Position numbers and translations under genes: made by a program. Shown one piece after another: positions 22,830 to 33,921 of a stretch of DNA of 64,000 bases. The notes under the pieces were generated by a model, which saw only the letters and a program-made list of their open reading frames with translations, was not told where the DNA came from and made no database searches. This DNA is from Gnetum montanum (taxonomy: Eukaryota > Streptophyta > Gnetopsida > Gnetales > Gnetaceae): positions 111,524 to 175,523 of the forward strand of contig MNCI01020989.1 of the NCBI GenBank assembly GCA_015680685.1, given 5' to 3'. Numbering within the stretch: position 1 is the first letter of the stretch; each line of letters opens with the position of its first letter.

Positions 22830-23788
22830 TGATGAGTGGTTGAGGTACCCCTACGTCCAACCATATGAATCACAAAGCATTCATGCACAATCTGGTCAAA
22901 TTTCATGGACTCTATAGTTTCTAATACACTAGTATTCTAGGAAGTGAACCTTGCACCTAAGGTCACTGATTGTCTTCCCAATTACACTTATGATGTACAA
23001 AGGTATGATTAAGTGTATTCAAGGCATATGATTTTTATTGTTTTGTGTTTTATGTTCTTTGGTGCTTAAAGTAGAGAGATGAAATAATTTAACAACTAAT
23101 TTAGTTTAACTAATTAACTATTCTCTAACTAGTCCTAACATAAGCATCCAGTCCCACATTCTGTACATGTCCTGAACCCACGTATCCACTACTCGGTTAC
23201 CAAGCACTATGCTACTGGGTGCACCAAACAATAACATTTCTAGAATTACCAAGCAAATACATGTTTATGCTTGAAGTAGTCATACTTATGTATTTAACCT
23301 ATTTATCTTATCTTACTTAATCACTTAATTAGCTTAATTACTAAGAAACATTGAATAAATAACTAAAAACATTAAATTCAAGAATAAAACATTTAAACTA
23401 TTTAGAATGCTAGAAGGTTTGTCAAGAAGCTCATCTTTATTGCCATACATACTGGTGTGGTTTAAGTACAACAATGATCAAACAAAGATTTTTATACTCA
23501 ATGGCTCCTAATGCGGGCACTTGGGAAAATATTCTAACTTTCAAATGAACAAACTATAAGAACTCTACTACTACTATGACTTGAATCTCCACAGACATGG
23601 TCAGGAGCTTCTATTTATAGTTTTTGCTATAGTATTACATCAATGATGCCTCATAGACATAGCAAATGCTACATCAAAATAGCCTCATCGATTAGGCAAC
23701 ATCACGTAAATGGGGCCCTGTCAATAGGAATCCACTGACAAGGCCACATCAACGGGGACCCATCAATGCAACACATTGACATTCATCA
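22830..23788 (-). repeat. Element I 5' LTR (959 bp)
   Basis: Plus-strand edges are TGATGAG at 22830 and ATTCATCA at 23788. A minus-strand TATAAATA lies at 23612-23619. U3 (23640-23780) holds repeated ACATCA/GGGGCC/CATTGAC-type units instead of GATATCGC. The right edge is precise because J's gag resumes at once. Confidence 0.8.
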
Positions 23789-25560
23789 CCAGCCTATGAT
23801 TCATCACGTATATCCTAGATTCATACAAGTGTGACACAATAGGGAAACATCCCTTAGGATGTTCATATTGACAGATGTCACACCCATAATCACCATATGA
23901 TTCTAACTCCATAACCTCTTCTACTATAACAACTTTTTCCTTACCCCTTTGGTAGGCACATTCATCTTTCTTCCTTCTCCTACGATCACAATCACTACTT
24001 TGCACTTTGGATTCTTTTGCACTTATTAGAGTAGTTCAGAATTTTTCATTGAAAGATTCCCACATTTTATCCACCTTAGTCAAAATTTTGGAACCATATT
24101 TTTGAATCGGCAAGGTTTTTCATTGCACTGCTTTATCAAGTAGTGCTTCCCACTCACTATCACAGAATTGGACCTCCGTTTTTTGATGGAAGGATCTTAC
24201 TTATATTCTTCAACATTTTTCTATTTCCTCAACTCACCTTCTTATTTTATAACCTACTCAATTATCCTTTGGATTTGATAAGCTCAAAGTTCCAACCATC
24301 TCCCTTAGACATAGACCCCAAGGATTCTCCTCGTCTTTGGTCAAAGCTCATCTATGATGTGGCAAAGCTACTCCCACTAAGAATAACCATGGCTAAGAAA
24401 TATTTGAAAAAGGAAATAATACCTATGCATGGTTGCATCCAAGGGTCCATGTGTTCCTTGTCACTAGCCTTGAATTTGCTTTCTCAAATTGGGCACTTTG
24501 GAGTATGTTTGATATTTTTCATTAAATAGCTCAAGCATCATACTCCATCTATTAATTGATTCCAACTCTAATGAGTAGTACCAAATTTTTTCTTCTTTTG
24601 TGAGTGTCCTAAGAAATAACTTAAATTTTTTCCAATCTTTTTTGATGTTCTGCAAGGCACAAGCATCATGAAAGTCTTGAAGATGGGTTTGTCGATCTGA
24701 ATTATATCCCCCTTCAAATCTAGGAATATTGTTGATATCTAACCTCTTGATTCCACTATCTTTCACATGCCTAGTTGGAATTCTTACTACCTCTGTGATG
24801 TTCAACATGCTTTGAGTTATAAGAAAAGGCTGATCATCATCATGATTTCAATGATACCTATGGTATACTCTACTATCCCTTCATTCATGGTGGGGCCTAT
24901 AATCATTATTGTCCTATCATTCACCTCCATCATGGTTTCATTCCCTGCAGTTTTGGTCAAATTCAGAGGAGGAGGAAGATGTAGATGAAGAGGACAAGGA
25001 GGGAGGAGGACTACCACCACCATGGTGTCTACCACCTCCTCTCTGCTTGTCATGGCCATAGTCATCAGGTTTATCATCATCATTATGCTTGCCTAAGCCC
25101 CTACCTTGACTCCCATTTTTTCTTGAACTCATATTGTTGATAGTGAACTATACGTTTGGGTTCAATCCCCCTTCATCGAAGTCAAGGGATGGAGAATCTT
25201 CATGTTGAATGGGTTGGTGAACCATTTCCCATTCGTTGCTTCATGGTACTTCTTCTAGTACTGATCTCCTTTGCATTATGTTTGAGTAGGATGATAGTCT
25301 CAATAATCATGGTCTTACATAACATACTCTTCATGAAGATCTTGGATGCCCAACCTTTTAAGAGTTTGAAGAAACATCCCAAGAACAAATCAGTCAGGCA
25401 ACAACACAATGTTTCCCTCCATGTCTCTCCACTACAACTATTCATCTTGATGTAGGATGAAGGTGAAATTAGGCACAAACTCATCTAGATGAGTATACAT
25501 CACTTTAAATTCTTGGGGCACTGGCAATTTCAATTCATCATGCCTATGAGAAGAAGACAT
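23789..25560 (-). pseudogene. gag of element J
   Basis: The start codon at 25560 opens MSSSH, as in other copies. A Gly/His/Ser-rich stretch (24938-25132: KQRGGGRHHGGGS, then a Ser run) precedes the gag core (24464-24808), with RIPTRHVKDSGIKRLDINN, DFHDACALQNI and MLELFNEKY. The zinc knuckle near 23880 keeps all ligands (CDICQYEHPKGCF), followed by SHLYESRIY. The core is one of the longest open stretches of gag here. Frameshifts and stops separate the parts, and the reading ends at the element I insertion. Confidence 0.7.
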
Positions 25561-25699
25561 TTTCACTTAGAAGAAAAATAATATTGTGCTTTAAGTATAA
25601 TAAGTATTATTATTCTAATGATTACAACTTTAGGATTCATCCCAACAATCTCAAATAATTTTCACTAAGTCCTAGATGACGCATGTATCAAACTACAAG

Positions 25700-25718
25700 T
25701 CTCTAGTAACAGTGTCAA
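25700..25718 (-). promoter_or_regulatory. Primer-binding site of element J
   Basis: The minus strand reads TTGACACTGTTACTAGAGA, a worn tRNA-Asp-type site flush with the LTR. Confidence 0.6.
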
Positions 25719-26584
25719 TGATGAGCGATGAGAAGACCCTATGCCCAACCATATGAATCACTAAGCGTTCACATGTGATTTGGTCAAGTTCCATAGACTT
25801 ATAGTCTTATAAGTACATTGGTTTCCAAAAGGTAAAACTAATCGTTGCAATCATTGTCCTCCTAATTACACTTGTGAAATGCAAAGGTATGATTATGTGC
25901 AACTGAGGCATATAATTTTTATCATTTTTGTGTTTTATGTTCTAAGTTGCCTAAGAATAGAGAATAAAAAATTATATATTTAATTGGTAATTGACTCTAA
26001 CCAACTAGTATTTAACTAATCCTAACATAAGCATTCGTTTCCACTTGCCGTACATACCCTAAACACATTTAACGCTATTGGATTACCAAACGTTAAGTGT
26101 TATTAGGATTACCAAGTGTCAAGCATATGCTTGAAGTGGTTGTACTTATGTGCTTAATTACTTACTATTTAATCTATCTTAATCTAGCTTAATTTAATTA
26201 CTTTAATTACTTAAAGCATTAAAGGAAATTGCTTAAAATATTAAATGCATAAAGGAAATAATTAATCTATTTCAAAGTGTTTTAAGGTTTATTAGAAATC
26301 CTATCTTTATTAAATATCCATACACTCTTTGACTCCTACTACAAGCACTTAGAAAATATTCTAACTTTCAAGTTGAAAAACTATTAGAGCTTTGCTACAA
26401 CTATAAGAATTATGATATAAATGTAGCTGATGAGCATGTATTTATAGGCAAAACAAGGATCCTTGTTGATGGGTACACGTCAATGAATGAAACCATATGT
26501 TGATGAGATCATGTCGACAGCATCTCATCAATGGGGTCACGTTGATGGCATCTTGTCGACACAACCAACCATGATGCTTCATCA
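25719..26584 (-). repeat. Element J 5' LTR (866 bp)
   Basis: Plus-strand edges are TGATGAG and GCTTCATCA. A minus-strand TATAAATA lies at 26439-26446. U3 contains two GTCGAC palindromes (about 26513 and 26555) with CATCTCATC/CATCTTG spacers, placing it with F rather than with A, C and H. The candidate target duplication is ATACT (26585-26589), but the other end is lost. Confidence 0.8.
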
Positions 26585-28352
26585 ATACTCTTGATAAAGT
26601 AAGAAAGTTGGTTGCATAACACCTCAATTTTTCCTTTATTTTATTAATTTTAAAGGTTTTTATTTCATCAAACAAATGTAAAGGAGTGAGATTTACATCT
26701 AGTTTGTGAATATAGAGTCTATCACACTTTTTACCTTAGATTTAACAATTGCTCAACTACAAGCAGAGAATGCCAAAAAGTTAATAAATTTATTAAAATC
26801 TCTCTAATGTTCCAAATATGATTAGCATTGATCTCATAAATCTTATATCTGTTTGCAATAGATCTATGACACATGCTTTCCTCGCTTTCCTTCTAGCTAT
26901 AATAGTATTGATGTCGACTGTAAAGTGAATTTCAATACAAAAGAAAGTAAGTTTTCCATCTCTTTAGTACTTCTATCTTATATGATGTTGTTTTTGAATT
27001 TAATAAATACAACATAGTTTGTTTTTTAAGAAGAAAATACCATTTGTTGCCCTTTAAATTATGCCTTAAACAAATAATGAGATAAGGTTTTTCAAGCACA
27101 TTTTTGAAATATTGATTATTTTTGTTTGGGTTGCATCCATAATTTTTAACATTTGATTTTGAAATTTACTAAAAAATGTGGAATTTATTTAGATTAATTT
27201 TTGGGTTTTTTCTTTTGTTTTAATTTAGTTGATGTCATTTTGTTGGGACAAGGTTATGATGATGATGCTCTTTTTCTTTAATTACATAGTACATAAGCTT
27301 TCAAGCTTACTAGGATATATTTGAACCTTAAAATTACATAAGGACTTCCAAGGGCTTATCACTCAAAGCATTCTCATTAGCCTTATTAAACCCCAACCTA
27401 AAAAGATTAAGCTTTGAAGCAATAAGCAATAAGTAGGTTACAAAAGTAATCTACTTTACTATTCCTAATATCTATTATTATGATGCAAAAGGATTATAAT
27501 TGAGTTACATGTCCTACATACCTAATTAAGGAGGTAATGTTTAAAGTAAAAATATCTTACTCACAATATAATTTGTCTTCTTAAACTTTGATAATTCCTT
27601 TAATGATCCCTTCTTCCACAAGTGGTAGGTCATATGGTAGTTTCATGAAAAAACAAGCTAAAGTTAAACAACCGAAAAATAGCTTACTGATTTAATCAAA
27701 GGAGAAGTTATGATTACTTTACTACTTTAGTCTCTTTATAGGTTTCCATTAATGTATCCCATATGTATTAGAAAATTTTGCAATAGGTAACTTAATTGTA
27801 TTCTTCTTGTATTAATGTAGATGCCATGGTATTTCTAGCTTTTTAATCACTCATGAAGACATTCGTATCATCATTATTTTGTTTGAAGAATTCCTTTGAT
27901 TATGTCATATATCCATTCACAACAATTTTCCACACATGAAACTCAAAGGATTCTAGGTATGCTTACACCTAACCTTTCCAAAAGGAACAGCTAGTATAAT
28001 AAAAAAGTGGTGGTCATTCAAGTGGCATCCGCTATTATCCTTTTATTTCTTTAGACTGTCAAATCTTGAAAAGAGAGAATGACTAGCCTTTAATACTACT
28101 TGTGTATAGGTTAACTCAGAAGAAGCATATAAATGAGTTATAATAAGAACATATTGCTTAAATAAAAACTAAAAACGCACATAAAAAGAGTATGAACTCC
28201 CCGATGTATGTGGTAAAGAATACCACTTCAAATTCCACATGACTGAGACTATCATTATGGTATATCCTCAGATGCTACACATTCTCCATAGGATGAACTA
28301 TCTTGGTATCCTAAAGGACTCTATCGTGATTGTTTAAATATAACTCAGATGC
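26585..28352. other. AT-rich sequence, nothing recognised
   Basis: No LTR edge, coding motif or tRNA-like box was recognised. It holds simple AT-rich stretches and scattered short open frames only. It flanks element J on the right, so it is older sequence at the insertion site. Confidence 0.4.
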
Positions 28353-28839
28353 TACTTTTAAATATAACTCAGCCCAGCCCACTTGTCAGTTTATCGTGAT
28401 TGTTGAAACATGTGAATCCAACATATTTCCATAATATTTAAACACTATTTATCTTATTCATCTATCAGAAAATAGTACAGCTGTTTTATTAAAGCATGAG
28501 AAATAGCAGTATAGATCTTAAGTCAAGAAATAAGAAGATGTTCCTTGATTTCTGCAAAAGAAAAAAAATTACTGCCACAAAATCTCGTTGGTCACTGCAA
28601 GCCACTACCAACCTCATAGCAATAATGTGCGCAAGTGCGTGACTAGTGATACAAACGCGTGGAAAAAGTGAAAAGCTACCACAAGCGTAGACGTAGAGCT
28701 TCCTCCTGCATCCATGCATGCTGCACTGCACTATTGATGAACAGACGGCCAGCCTAGACACAACCCCGCGTGAATTACCCACAATCCTATAAAACCCTAC
28801 CCACTGCAATTCTACTGTCCACAACACCAGTACTATTCT
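28353..28839 (+). repeat. Promoter-like repeat R2
   Basis: The partner of R1, with more CpG kept (ACGCGTGG, CCCCGCGTGA). It includes AAGTGCGTGACTAGTG and ends in CCTATAAAACCCTACCCACT and a CA-rich leader. After it no coding exon is recognised. A 136-codon minus-strand frame (28489-28899) runs antisense through it and is not supported. Its spacing from R1 is about 10.5 kb, with I and J between. Confidence 0.6.
28788..28794 (+). promoter_or_regulatory. TATA box in R2
   Basis: TATAAAA within CCTATAAAACCC, identical to R1. Confidence 0.5.
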
Positions 28840-28904
28840 AGAGAAATCATAATCCCCATTTTGTATACAACATGAGAAATCATAGAGATTAACAATCATA
28901 TTTT

Positions 28905-29340
28905 TTACGAGGAATGTGTAGTGGTAATGCCCAACTGTATGAATCTATGAGGATATGTGGTAAGGCTTCAATTAATTGTTATGTAATATGATTCTTGTCT
29001 TTGTAACTGGCACTTGTATTTAGCATATTATATACTTAAATATAGTTAAGGTATATGATTGAATGTATTATTGGCCTTTTAGAATAATAAAGAAATGAAT
29101 CATAATGAATGAAAAATCGATAATGAAGATAATGAAAATAGTCTCTCTCAAATATCAATATTATTAATAGAAGCCTAAGGGCATCAACTATTTGTTCTAT
29201 TTTCCATTGTACTCCTAGAATACATGTTAGCTACTAAGCATACCAAGCTAAGTGCTATAGCACTTGAGTTTTCAACGTACTCAATCTGGAATATTAATTG
29301 CTAAGCATAAATGTAAACATAAGTAACTTATTATTATTAT
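28905..29340 (-). repeat. Worn LTR remnant
   Basis: Reading the plus strand, the order GGTAATGCCCAACTGTATGAATC, then GGTATATGATTG, then CCTAAGGGCATC, ACATGTTAGC and CTAAGCATACCAAGC follows the order of blocks in the minus-strand LTRs (compare 22845-23230). Edges are not defined, and it is followed by a TTA microsatellite at about 29330-29345. Probably an old solo LTR. Confidence 0.4.
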
Positions 29341-29345
29341 TATTA

Positions 29346-30848
29346 TATATGTAGAAATAGGCATTACCCTTTGACTCACAAAAAGGGGCATTAATACTTT
29401 GAATCTATAGTACACTATTCTTAGTGTATGTTCTATTTATGAATTTCGAAAAATATGCTATACTCACTACTGTTGTTTTTAGTGTTAGTAGCTAGTAATA
29501 ATGCTTGCAGGAGTTATGTACATTTACTAAACTTTTTGAATAACAATATCTACCCTTATTTTCAACAATAATATTTACGATAAAGAAAATATTTAATAGA
29601 AAATTTTTAAACATTATAATGTATTATCTCATAACACTATTTTAATATTTAAAGAATTGTACACCCAAAAACAATGACGAAGGTAAAAATTTTCCATTTA
29701 TAGTTTTATTTGCAAGTTATAAGTATAATCATAAAGCTTCATCCTCATTGTTCAGTATAATTTTTTAAGAGGTCAATCTCCTTTTTTATGAAAAAGTTCA
29801 ACATCCAAGAACATACCTTTTTAAAGCATTATTTCAAGATTATAAGAATCTTTTATCTTGAGCAAGAATTGTTTTAGCAAAACTTGATCTCTCTATCATT
29901 AACATGTCCATTAAACTTAGTATTAAAGGAATGCCATCATATTTATCTATAATTCATTAATTAAATTATCATACTAAGTGTTCACCTATACATATTTCCA
30001 AATGCATGGTATGAAAATATTTCTAAATATTTCCAAAGAACTTAGATTGTACGTGTTCTTCTTCCTCATTCCAAACTCCACACTAGTACTTGGTACTAGC
30101 AAGATGAACAATCAGGTCTTAACTTAGTGCTAAGAGTCTTACCTTAGCAATCTCAGGTCACAGGTTCAATCCCACTAGTCAACATTAAGCAAATGAAATA
30201 AAAAATTCAATATGAAGGGATTTTAAAATTAATTTAATAGATCTAAGGGATCTATAAGCAAAAAATTTCAATGTACAACTTCTTTTAACATTTCAACAAA
30301 TCTTTTAAGAGAAGTTAAGTAGCAAAATGAAGAGAAACATTACATTATCAAAGAAAAATTGAAAGAAATATTTAGTTATAGTTGTAACAACGGAAACTAG
30401 AAAATGCATAATATATGTTTAATTTATTAGAAAGTATTTGTGACCATAATCTAAAACCAAATTTTTTAAAAATTCCTATACCATTATTTTTCTAATTTTG
30501 AATGAATACCATAGGATAGTGAAGTTAAAATTTAGCTTTTAACAATAAAAATTTTGGCCCATGTGAAATAACTCTTGTGACCATGATTGTTGACTACAAG
30601 CACTCAAAAAGAGAAAAAAGAGTAGTGAGGATAACAGATTTTTCAAAATTTATGAATAAAATTGACATGCCCTAAAAACTATGTTGCATCTTCACAATGT
30701 TAATACTCCTTTTTGGCAATGAAAGGGGTAATACTTGTGAAAATACTTAAATGTAAATGCAAAATTATAAGAGCCAAATTTTTACAATGTGTAGGTAAAC
30801 GTTCTTGATGTTATTGATGCAAATGATCACATCTCACCTAAATAAGAT
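29346..30848. other. AT-rich sequence with a SINE head
   Basis: Apart from the tRNA-like block at 30113-30180, no gene or repeat edge is recognised. It forms the left flank of element F. Confidence 0.4.
30113..30180 (+). repeat. tRNA-derived SINE-like head
   Basis: TTAACTTAGTGCTAAGAG gives an A-box-like D-arm, and GGTTCAATCCC (30163-30173) a near-consensus B box, at tRNA-like spacing. Acceptor-stem pairing is not evident, so a SINE head or tRNA pseudogene is likelier than a tRNA gene. A short A-rich stretch follows about 15-30 bases on. Confidence 0.5.
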
Positions 30849-30873
30849 TGATGAGTCACGTTAAGTTGGCTAC

Positions 30874-30969
30874 GTCGACAAGGCCTCGCCAATGCAGCCT
30901 CATCAACTGGGCCTCATCCATGAGGCCTAGTCGACACATCTTACCATGCGTCAATGAGGCCCCGTCGAC
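30874..30969 (+). promoter_or_regulatory. U3 array with GTCGAC palindromes
   Basis: GTCGAC occurs at 30874, 30930 and 30964, interleaved with GGCCTC/GAGGCC units (GGCCTCGCC, GGGCCTCATC, GAGGCCTAG, GAGGCCCC). It occupies the same place in U3 as the GATATCGC array in A and C. A regulator-binding array is inferred. Confidence 0.5.
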
Positions 30970-30987
30970 GTAGTGTTAACAATTAGC

Positions 30988-30995
30988 TATAAATA
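30988..30995 (+). promoter_or_regulatory. TATA box of element F LTR
   Basis: TATAAATA, with the U3 palindromes upstream and the conserved R-region blocks about 80-130 bases downstream. Confidence 0.65.
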
Positions 30996-31585
30996 CATGT
31001 GTGCAACTACATTTATGGTAAGCAGAGATTGTAGTTGTAGTGGAGCTCTTGCATTTTTTCCATTTGAAAGTTAGAATTTTTTCCCTTGAGTGCTCACAAT
31101 AGGAGTCATTGAGTGTACAGATCTTTATTCGAGCATTGTTGTACCTAAGCACGATAGTGTGTGCGGTAATAAAGATGAGCTTTTCGATAAACCTTGCAAC
31201 ACTCTGGATAGATTAGTTATTTTATTTATGCATTTAATGTTCTCAATTACTTATTAAATGTTTTCTATTGTTTATTAAATATTTTCCAGTTATTACATTA
31301 ATGAAGCAATTAAGCCAGATAGATTACACACATAAGTACAATCGCTTCGAGTATAACATGTATTCACTTGGTAATCCCAGCAGTGTTATTGCTTGGTATG
31401 CCTAGCAACATAGCACTCGATCGCCTAGCAATGGATACGTGGGTTTAGGACATGTATGGAAAGTGCGATTGGATGCTTATGTTAGGATTAGTTAAATGCT
31501 AGTTAATTAGTTAATCAAATACCTTTTATCTACATTTTGAGCACCAAATTATAAAACACAAAATGATAAAAATCAGATACCTCAG

Positions 31586-32213
31586 TGATGAGTGACGAGG
31601 TACCCCTACGCTAAACCATACGAATACAAGCGTTTCACACATGATCTAGTCGAATTCCAAGGACTAAGTGCTTATGCGCCCTTGTGGAATAAGGACAGGT
31701 TGGTTCATCATTTTCTTCCCAAACTTACTTGTATGGCATGATTGTATGATTAAGTAAGCTTGAGGCATATGATTTTTATAGTTTTTTTGTTTTTATGTCC
31801 TACTACTAATAAGGGAGGAGAGAGAGAGATAACTAAGTAACTAATTTAACTTAGCTACTAATTAACTAGGCTTTAAACTAATCCTAACACTAGTATCTAT
31901 TCTCACTTGCCGTACACATCCTGAACTAGCGCAACACTACTGGGATTACCAAACACTAATCATCACTGGGTTACCAAGTGTTACACACATGCTCAAAGTT
32001 ATCATACTATGTGTGCTAATAATAGAAATGTAAAATAAAATATAATAAATGTAGAAAAAATTAAAATAAAAGAAATGAGTAAGAAAACAAATCTCAAGTG
32101 CTGCAAGGATGAATCCAAGAGCTCATCTTTATTGCTATACATAAGGTGTGCTTAGGTACATAATTCTTGAATAAAGATCTGTCCACACTTAGACCTCCTG
32201 CTATGGGCACTTC
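31586..32213 (-). repeat. Element E 3' LTR lacking U3
   Basis: It aligns with 33922-34455 of the 5' LTR, but ends at about 32213 (GCTATGGGCACTTC) where integrase sequence begins. U3 and the promoter are deleted. A GAGAGAGAGAGA run lies near 31817. Confidence 0.8.
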
Positions 32214-33430
32214 CCACAGTGTTTGAAATTTAGTACATTGTGGCACATGTGTGGGATTCCAATAGAGAACCTTATCTCTTGGTTGATAGTTAACTTTCCT
32301 AATCGTTAGGTCATGATGTTGTTTGTTGAATGCCTTGTGCAACTCGGTAAATGACACCAATGGTTTAGAAACCTTTGAAAAGTTCTCAATAAATCTCCTA
32401 TAGTAGCCAGTACGTCCAAGCAATGATTGAATATCTTTAACAATTTTTGGTTGATGGGTAATTCCTTGGATAATTTTGATTTTTTTAGGGTCTACCTCTA
32501 TCCCTATGTGTGAGATTTTGTGCCCTAGTACTACGCCTTCTTGGACCATCAAATGACTTTTCTACTAGTTGAGCCTCAAATTGATTTCTACACATCTTTT
32601 TAACACTTGCTCCAACCAGTCCAAGGCTTGATCAAAGTTTAATCCATAAGTGGAGAAGTCGTCCATAAAGACCTCCACACCATTTCCTATGTACTGTTGA
32701 AAGATTCTTAGAACTAACTATTGAAATGTTGCAGGGGCATTGCGAAAGCCAAACGACATCTGTTTGTATGCAAACATTCCCCAAGGACTGGTGAACATTG
32801 TCTTGGCTTGGTCTTCTGGGGCTATTTATATTTGGTTATATCTGCTATATCCATCCAGAAAACTGTAGTAGCGATGTCCTATGATGCTGTCTAAGATTTG
32901 GTCAACAAATGGAAACAGAAAGTGATCTTTGAATGTTGCCATACTTAGTAGCCTGAAATCTATGCACATCCTCCATTTGCCTCCCTTTTTAGGCACAATA
33001 ACTAAGGGGCTAATCCATTCACTATCAGCAATGGGGTATATGAACCCAGCCTTGAGAAGTTGTTTGATTTCTTCCTTGACTACTTGCTTCAGCTTTGGGT
33101 TCAAACGCCTTTGCGGTTATCTTCGAGGCTTCATGGATGGGTTGGTGTAAATCCTATGTTGGAATATCCTAAGATCTATTCCAATTAATTTGGAATATGA
33201 CCATGTGAAGGCTTTTGACCATCTATTGATTACCTTCAATAGTTCTTCTTTCTGTTGAGGAGCAAGCTTAGCATTGATAATTACTAATTTTTTATTGTTA
33301 AGGAATGTGTATTCCATACCGATGGCCAATGGTTTCAACTCAAGGGGCTCCTGCTTAAATTTCTCAGGGATATCCAACTTCTCTTAGTTGATATTTTCAA
33401 GGTTAAGACTTGGAAGTTGGTGGTCGACTT
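32214..33430 (-). pseudogene. RT fused to integrase C-terminus in element E
   Basis: The best-preserved RT in the window. Minus-strand motifs in order: the linker LEPLAIG/MEYTFLNNKKLVIINAKL (33250-33340), SPLVIVPKKGGKWRMCIDF (about 33000), FLDGYSRYNQI, MSFGFRNAPATFQ (about 32730) and the catalytic FMDDFSTYG with both Asp intact (about 32660). RT continues to LGRTGYYRRFIENFS. Near 32345 it joins ELHKAFNKQHHDL and KVLYWNPTHVPQCTKFQ of the integrase C-terminus. RNase H and the integrase catalytic core are absent. A stop after YNQI and others prevent function. Confidence 0.8.
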
Positions 33431-33539
33431 GCTCTAATGCATCTATACTATCGATGTAAGCACAAGTCAAACCCTCAGTTGGTTCCATGCATATGAGTGA
33501 ACTACTTTCTTGATCAGTTGTCAACCACTCGGTGTCTTC

Positions 33540-33785
33540 CTATTGTGTGGCTGCTGCATACAAGCATCTTTGTATGTTAATCACTTGCACACACTGATTG
33601 CATGTAGGCAATGTTAAACTTTGCACAAACCATGACCTTTTCATGCAATTACACCCTGTGTCACTGTATGCAATGGATGGAACTTTCTTCTTCTTGATCT
33701 TTCTAAATGTATTTTCCTTTGATATTTCTAGGAAAAGATCATAGATTCCTAGGCGTGAGGCGCTTTCGTATGAAGAAGGAGACAT
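33540..33785 (-). pseudogene. gag start fused to protease C-terminus in element E
   Basis: An 81-codon open frame begins MSPSSYES, the gag start type of this group (C: MSSSSHES). It passes directly into LGIYDLFLEISKENTF and PSIAYSDTGCNCMKRSW, the end of protease (C: 59330-59440). Nearly all gag and the protease active site are missing. The fusion keeps frame, perhaps by chance. It continues to QRCLYAAATQ. Confidence 0.65.
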
Positions 33786-33901
33786 ACTTTTCTATTCAGT
33801 GTGCAATGTATTCTTGTTTATTATTTTCTCAATCAACCCTAAGGGTTCATTCCAATAATGTGAATGATTTCCTATGTTCTAGTTAGCACACAAAAAACTA
33901 A

Positions 33902-33921
33902 GTCCCTGACAACGGTGCCAA
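33902..33921 (-). promoter_or_regulatory. Primer-binding site of element E
   Basis: The minus strand reads TTGGCACCGTTGTCAGGGAC, the closest match in the window to the tRNA-Asp-type site, flush with the LTR. Confidence 0.8.

Larger units (their letters stand above)
18340..23788 (-). mobile_element. Element I: truncated, pol-deleted Ty3/gypsy element
   Basis: This minus-strand element lies in the gag of element J. On its own strand the order is 5' LTR (22830-23788), primer site, gag, protease, RT up to the FxxHF block, a deletion junction, the integrase C-terminus and 3' UTR. It breaks off near 18340 within the UTR (matching about 41530 of element F). No 3' LTR follows; repeat R1 adjoins instead. 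The target duplication cannot be checked. Confidence 0.75.
23789..26584 (-). mobile_element. Element J: 5' LTR and gag only, host of element I
   Basis: This minus-strand element retains its 5' LTR (25719-26584), primer site and gag up to just after the zinc knuckle, where element I is inserted at 23788/23789. The rest of J (protease, pol, 3' LTR) is not found left of I. A deletion ending near 18340 must have removed it together with the end of I. Confidence 0.75.
30849..31585 (+). repeat. Element F 5' LTR, left part
   Basis: It begins TGATGAG at 30849. U3 has a GTCGAC/GAGGCC array and a TATA box at 30988-30995. Later blocks (GATCTTTATTCGAGCA, AATAAAGATGAG) match the A and C LTRs. It is interrupted after CTCAG (31581-31585) by element E. 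The LTR is about 924 bp in all. Confidence 0.85.

Noticed and set aside
24143-24529. 128-codon plus-strand frame in element J
   Set aside because: Antisense to the J gag core, which has clear family motifs on the minus strand.
28489-28899. 136-codon minus-strand frame across R2
   Set aside because: Antisense to a TATA-bearing repeat; broken in R1, Cys/Leu/Val-rich without a recognisable motif.
30113-30180. Functional tRNA gene
   Set aside because: A and B boxes are present, but acceptor-stem pairing and an anticodon arm are not convincing.
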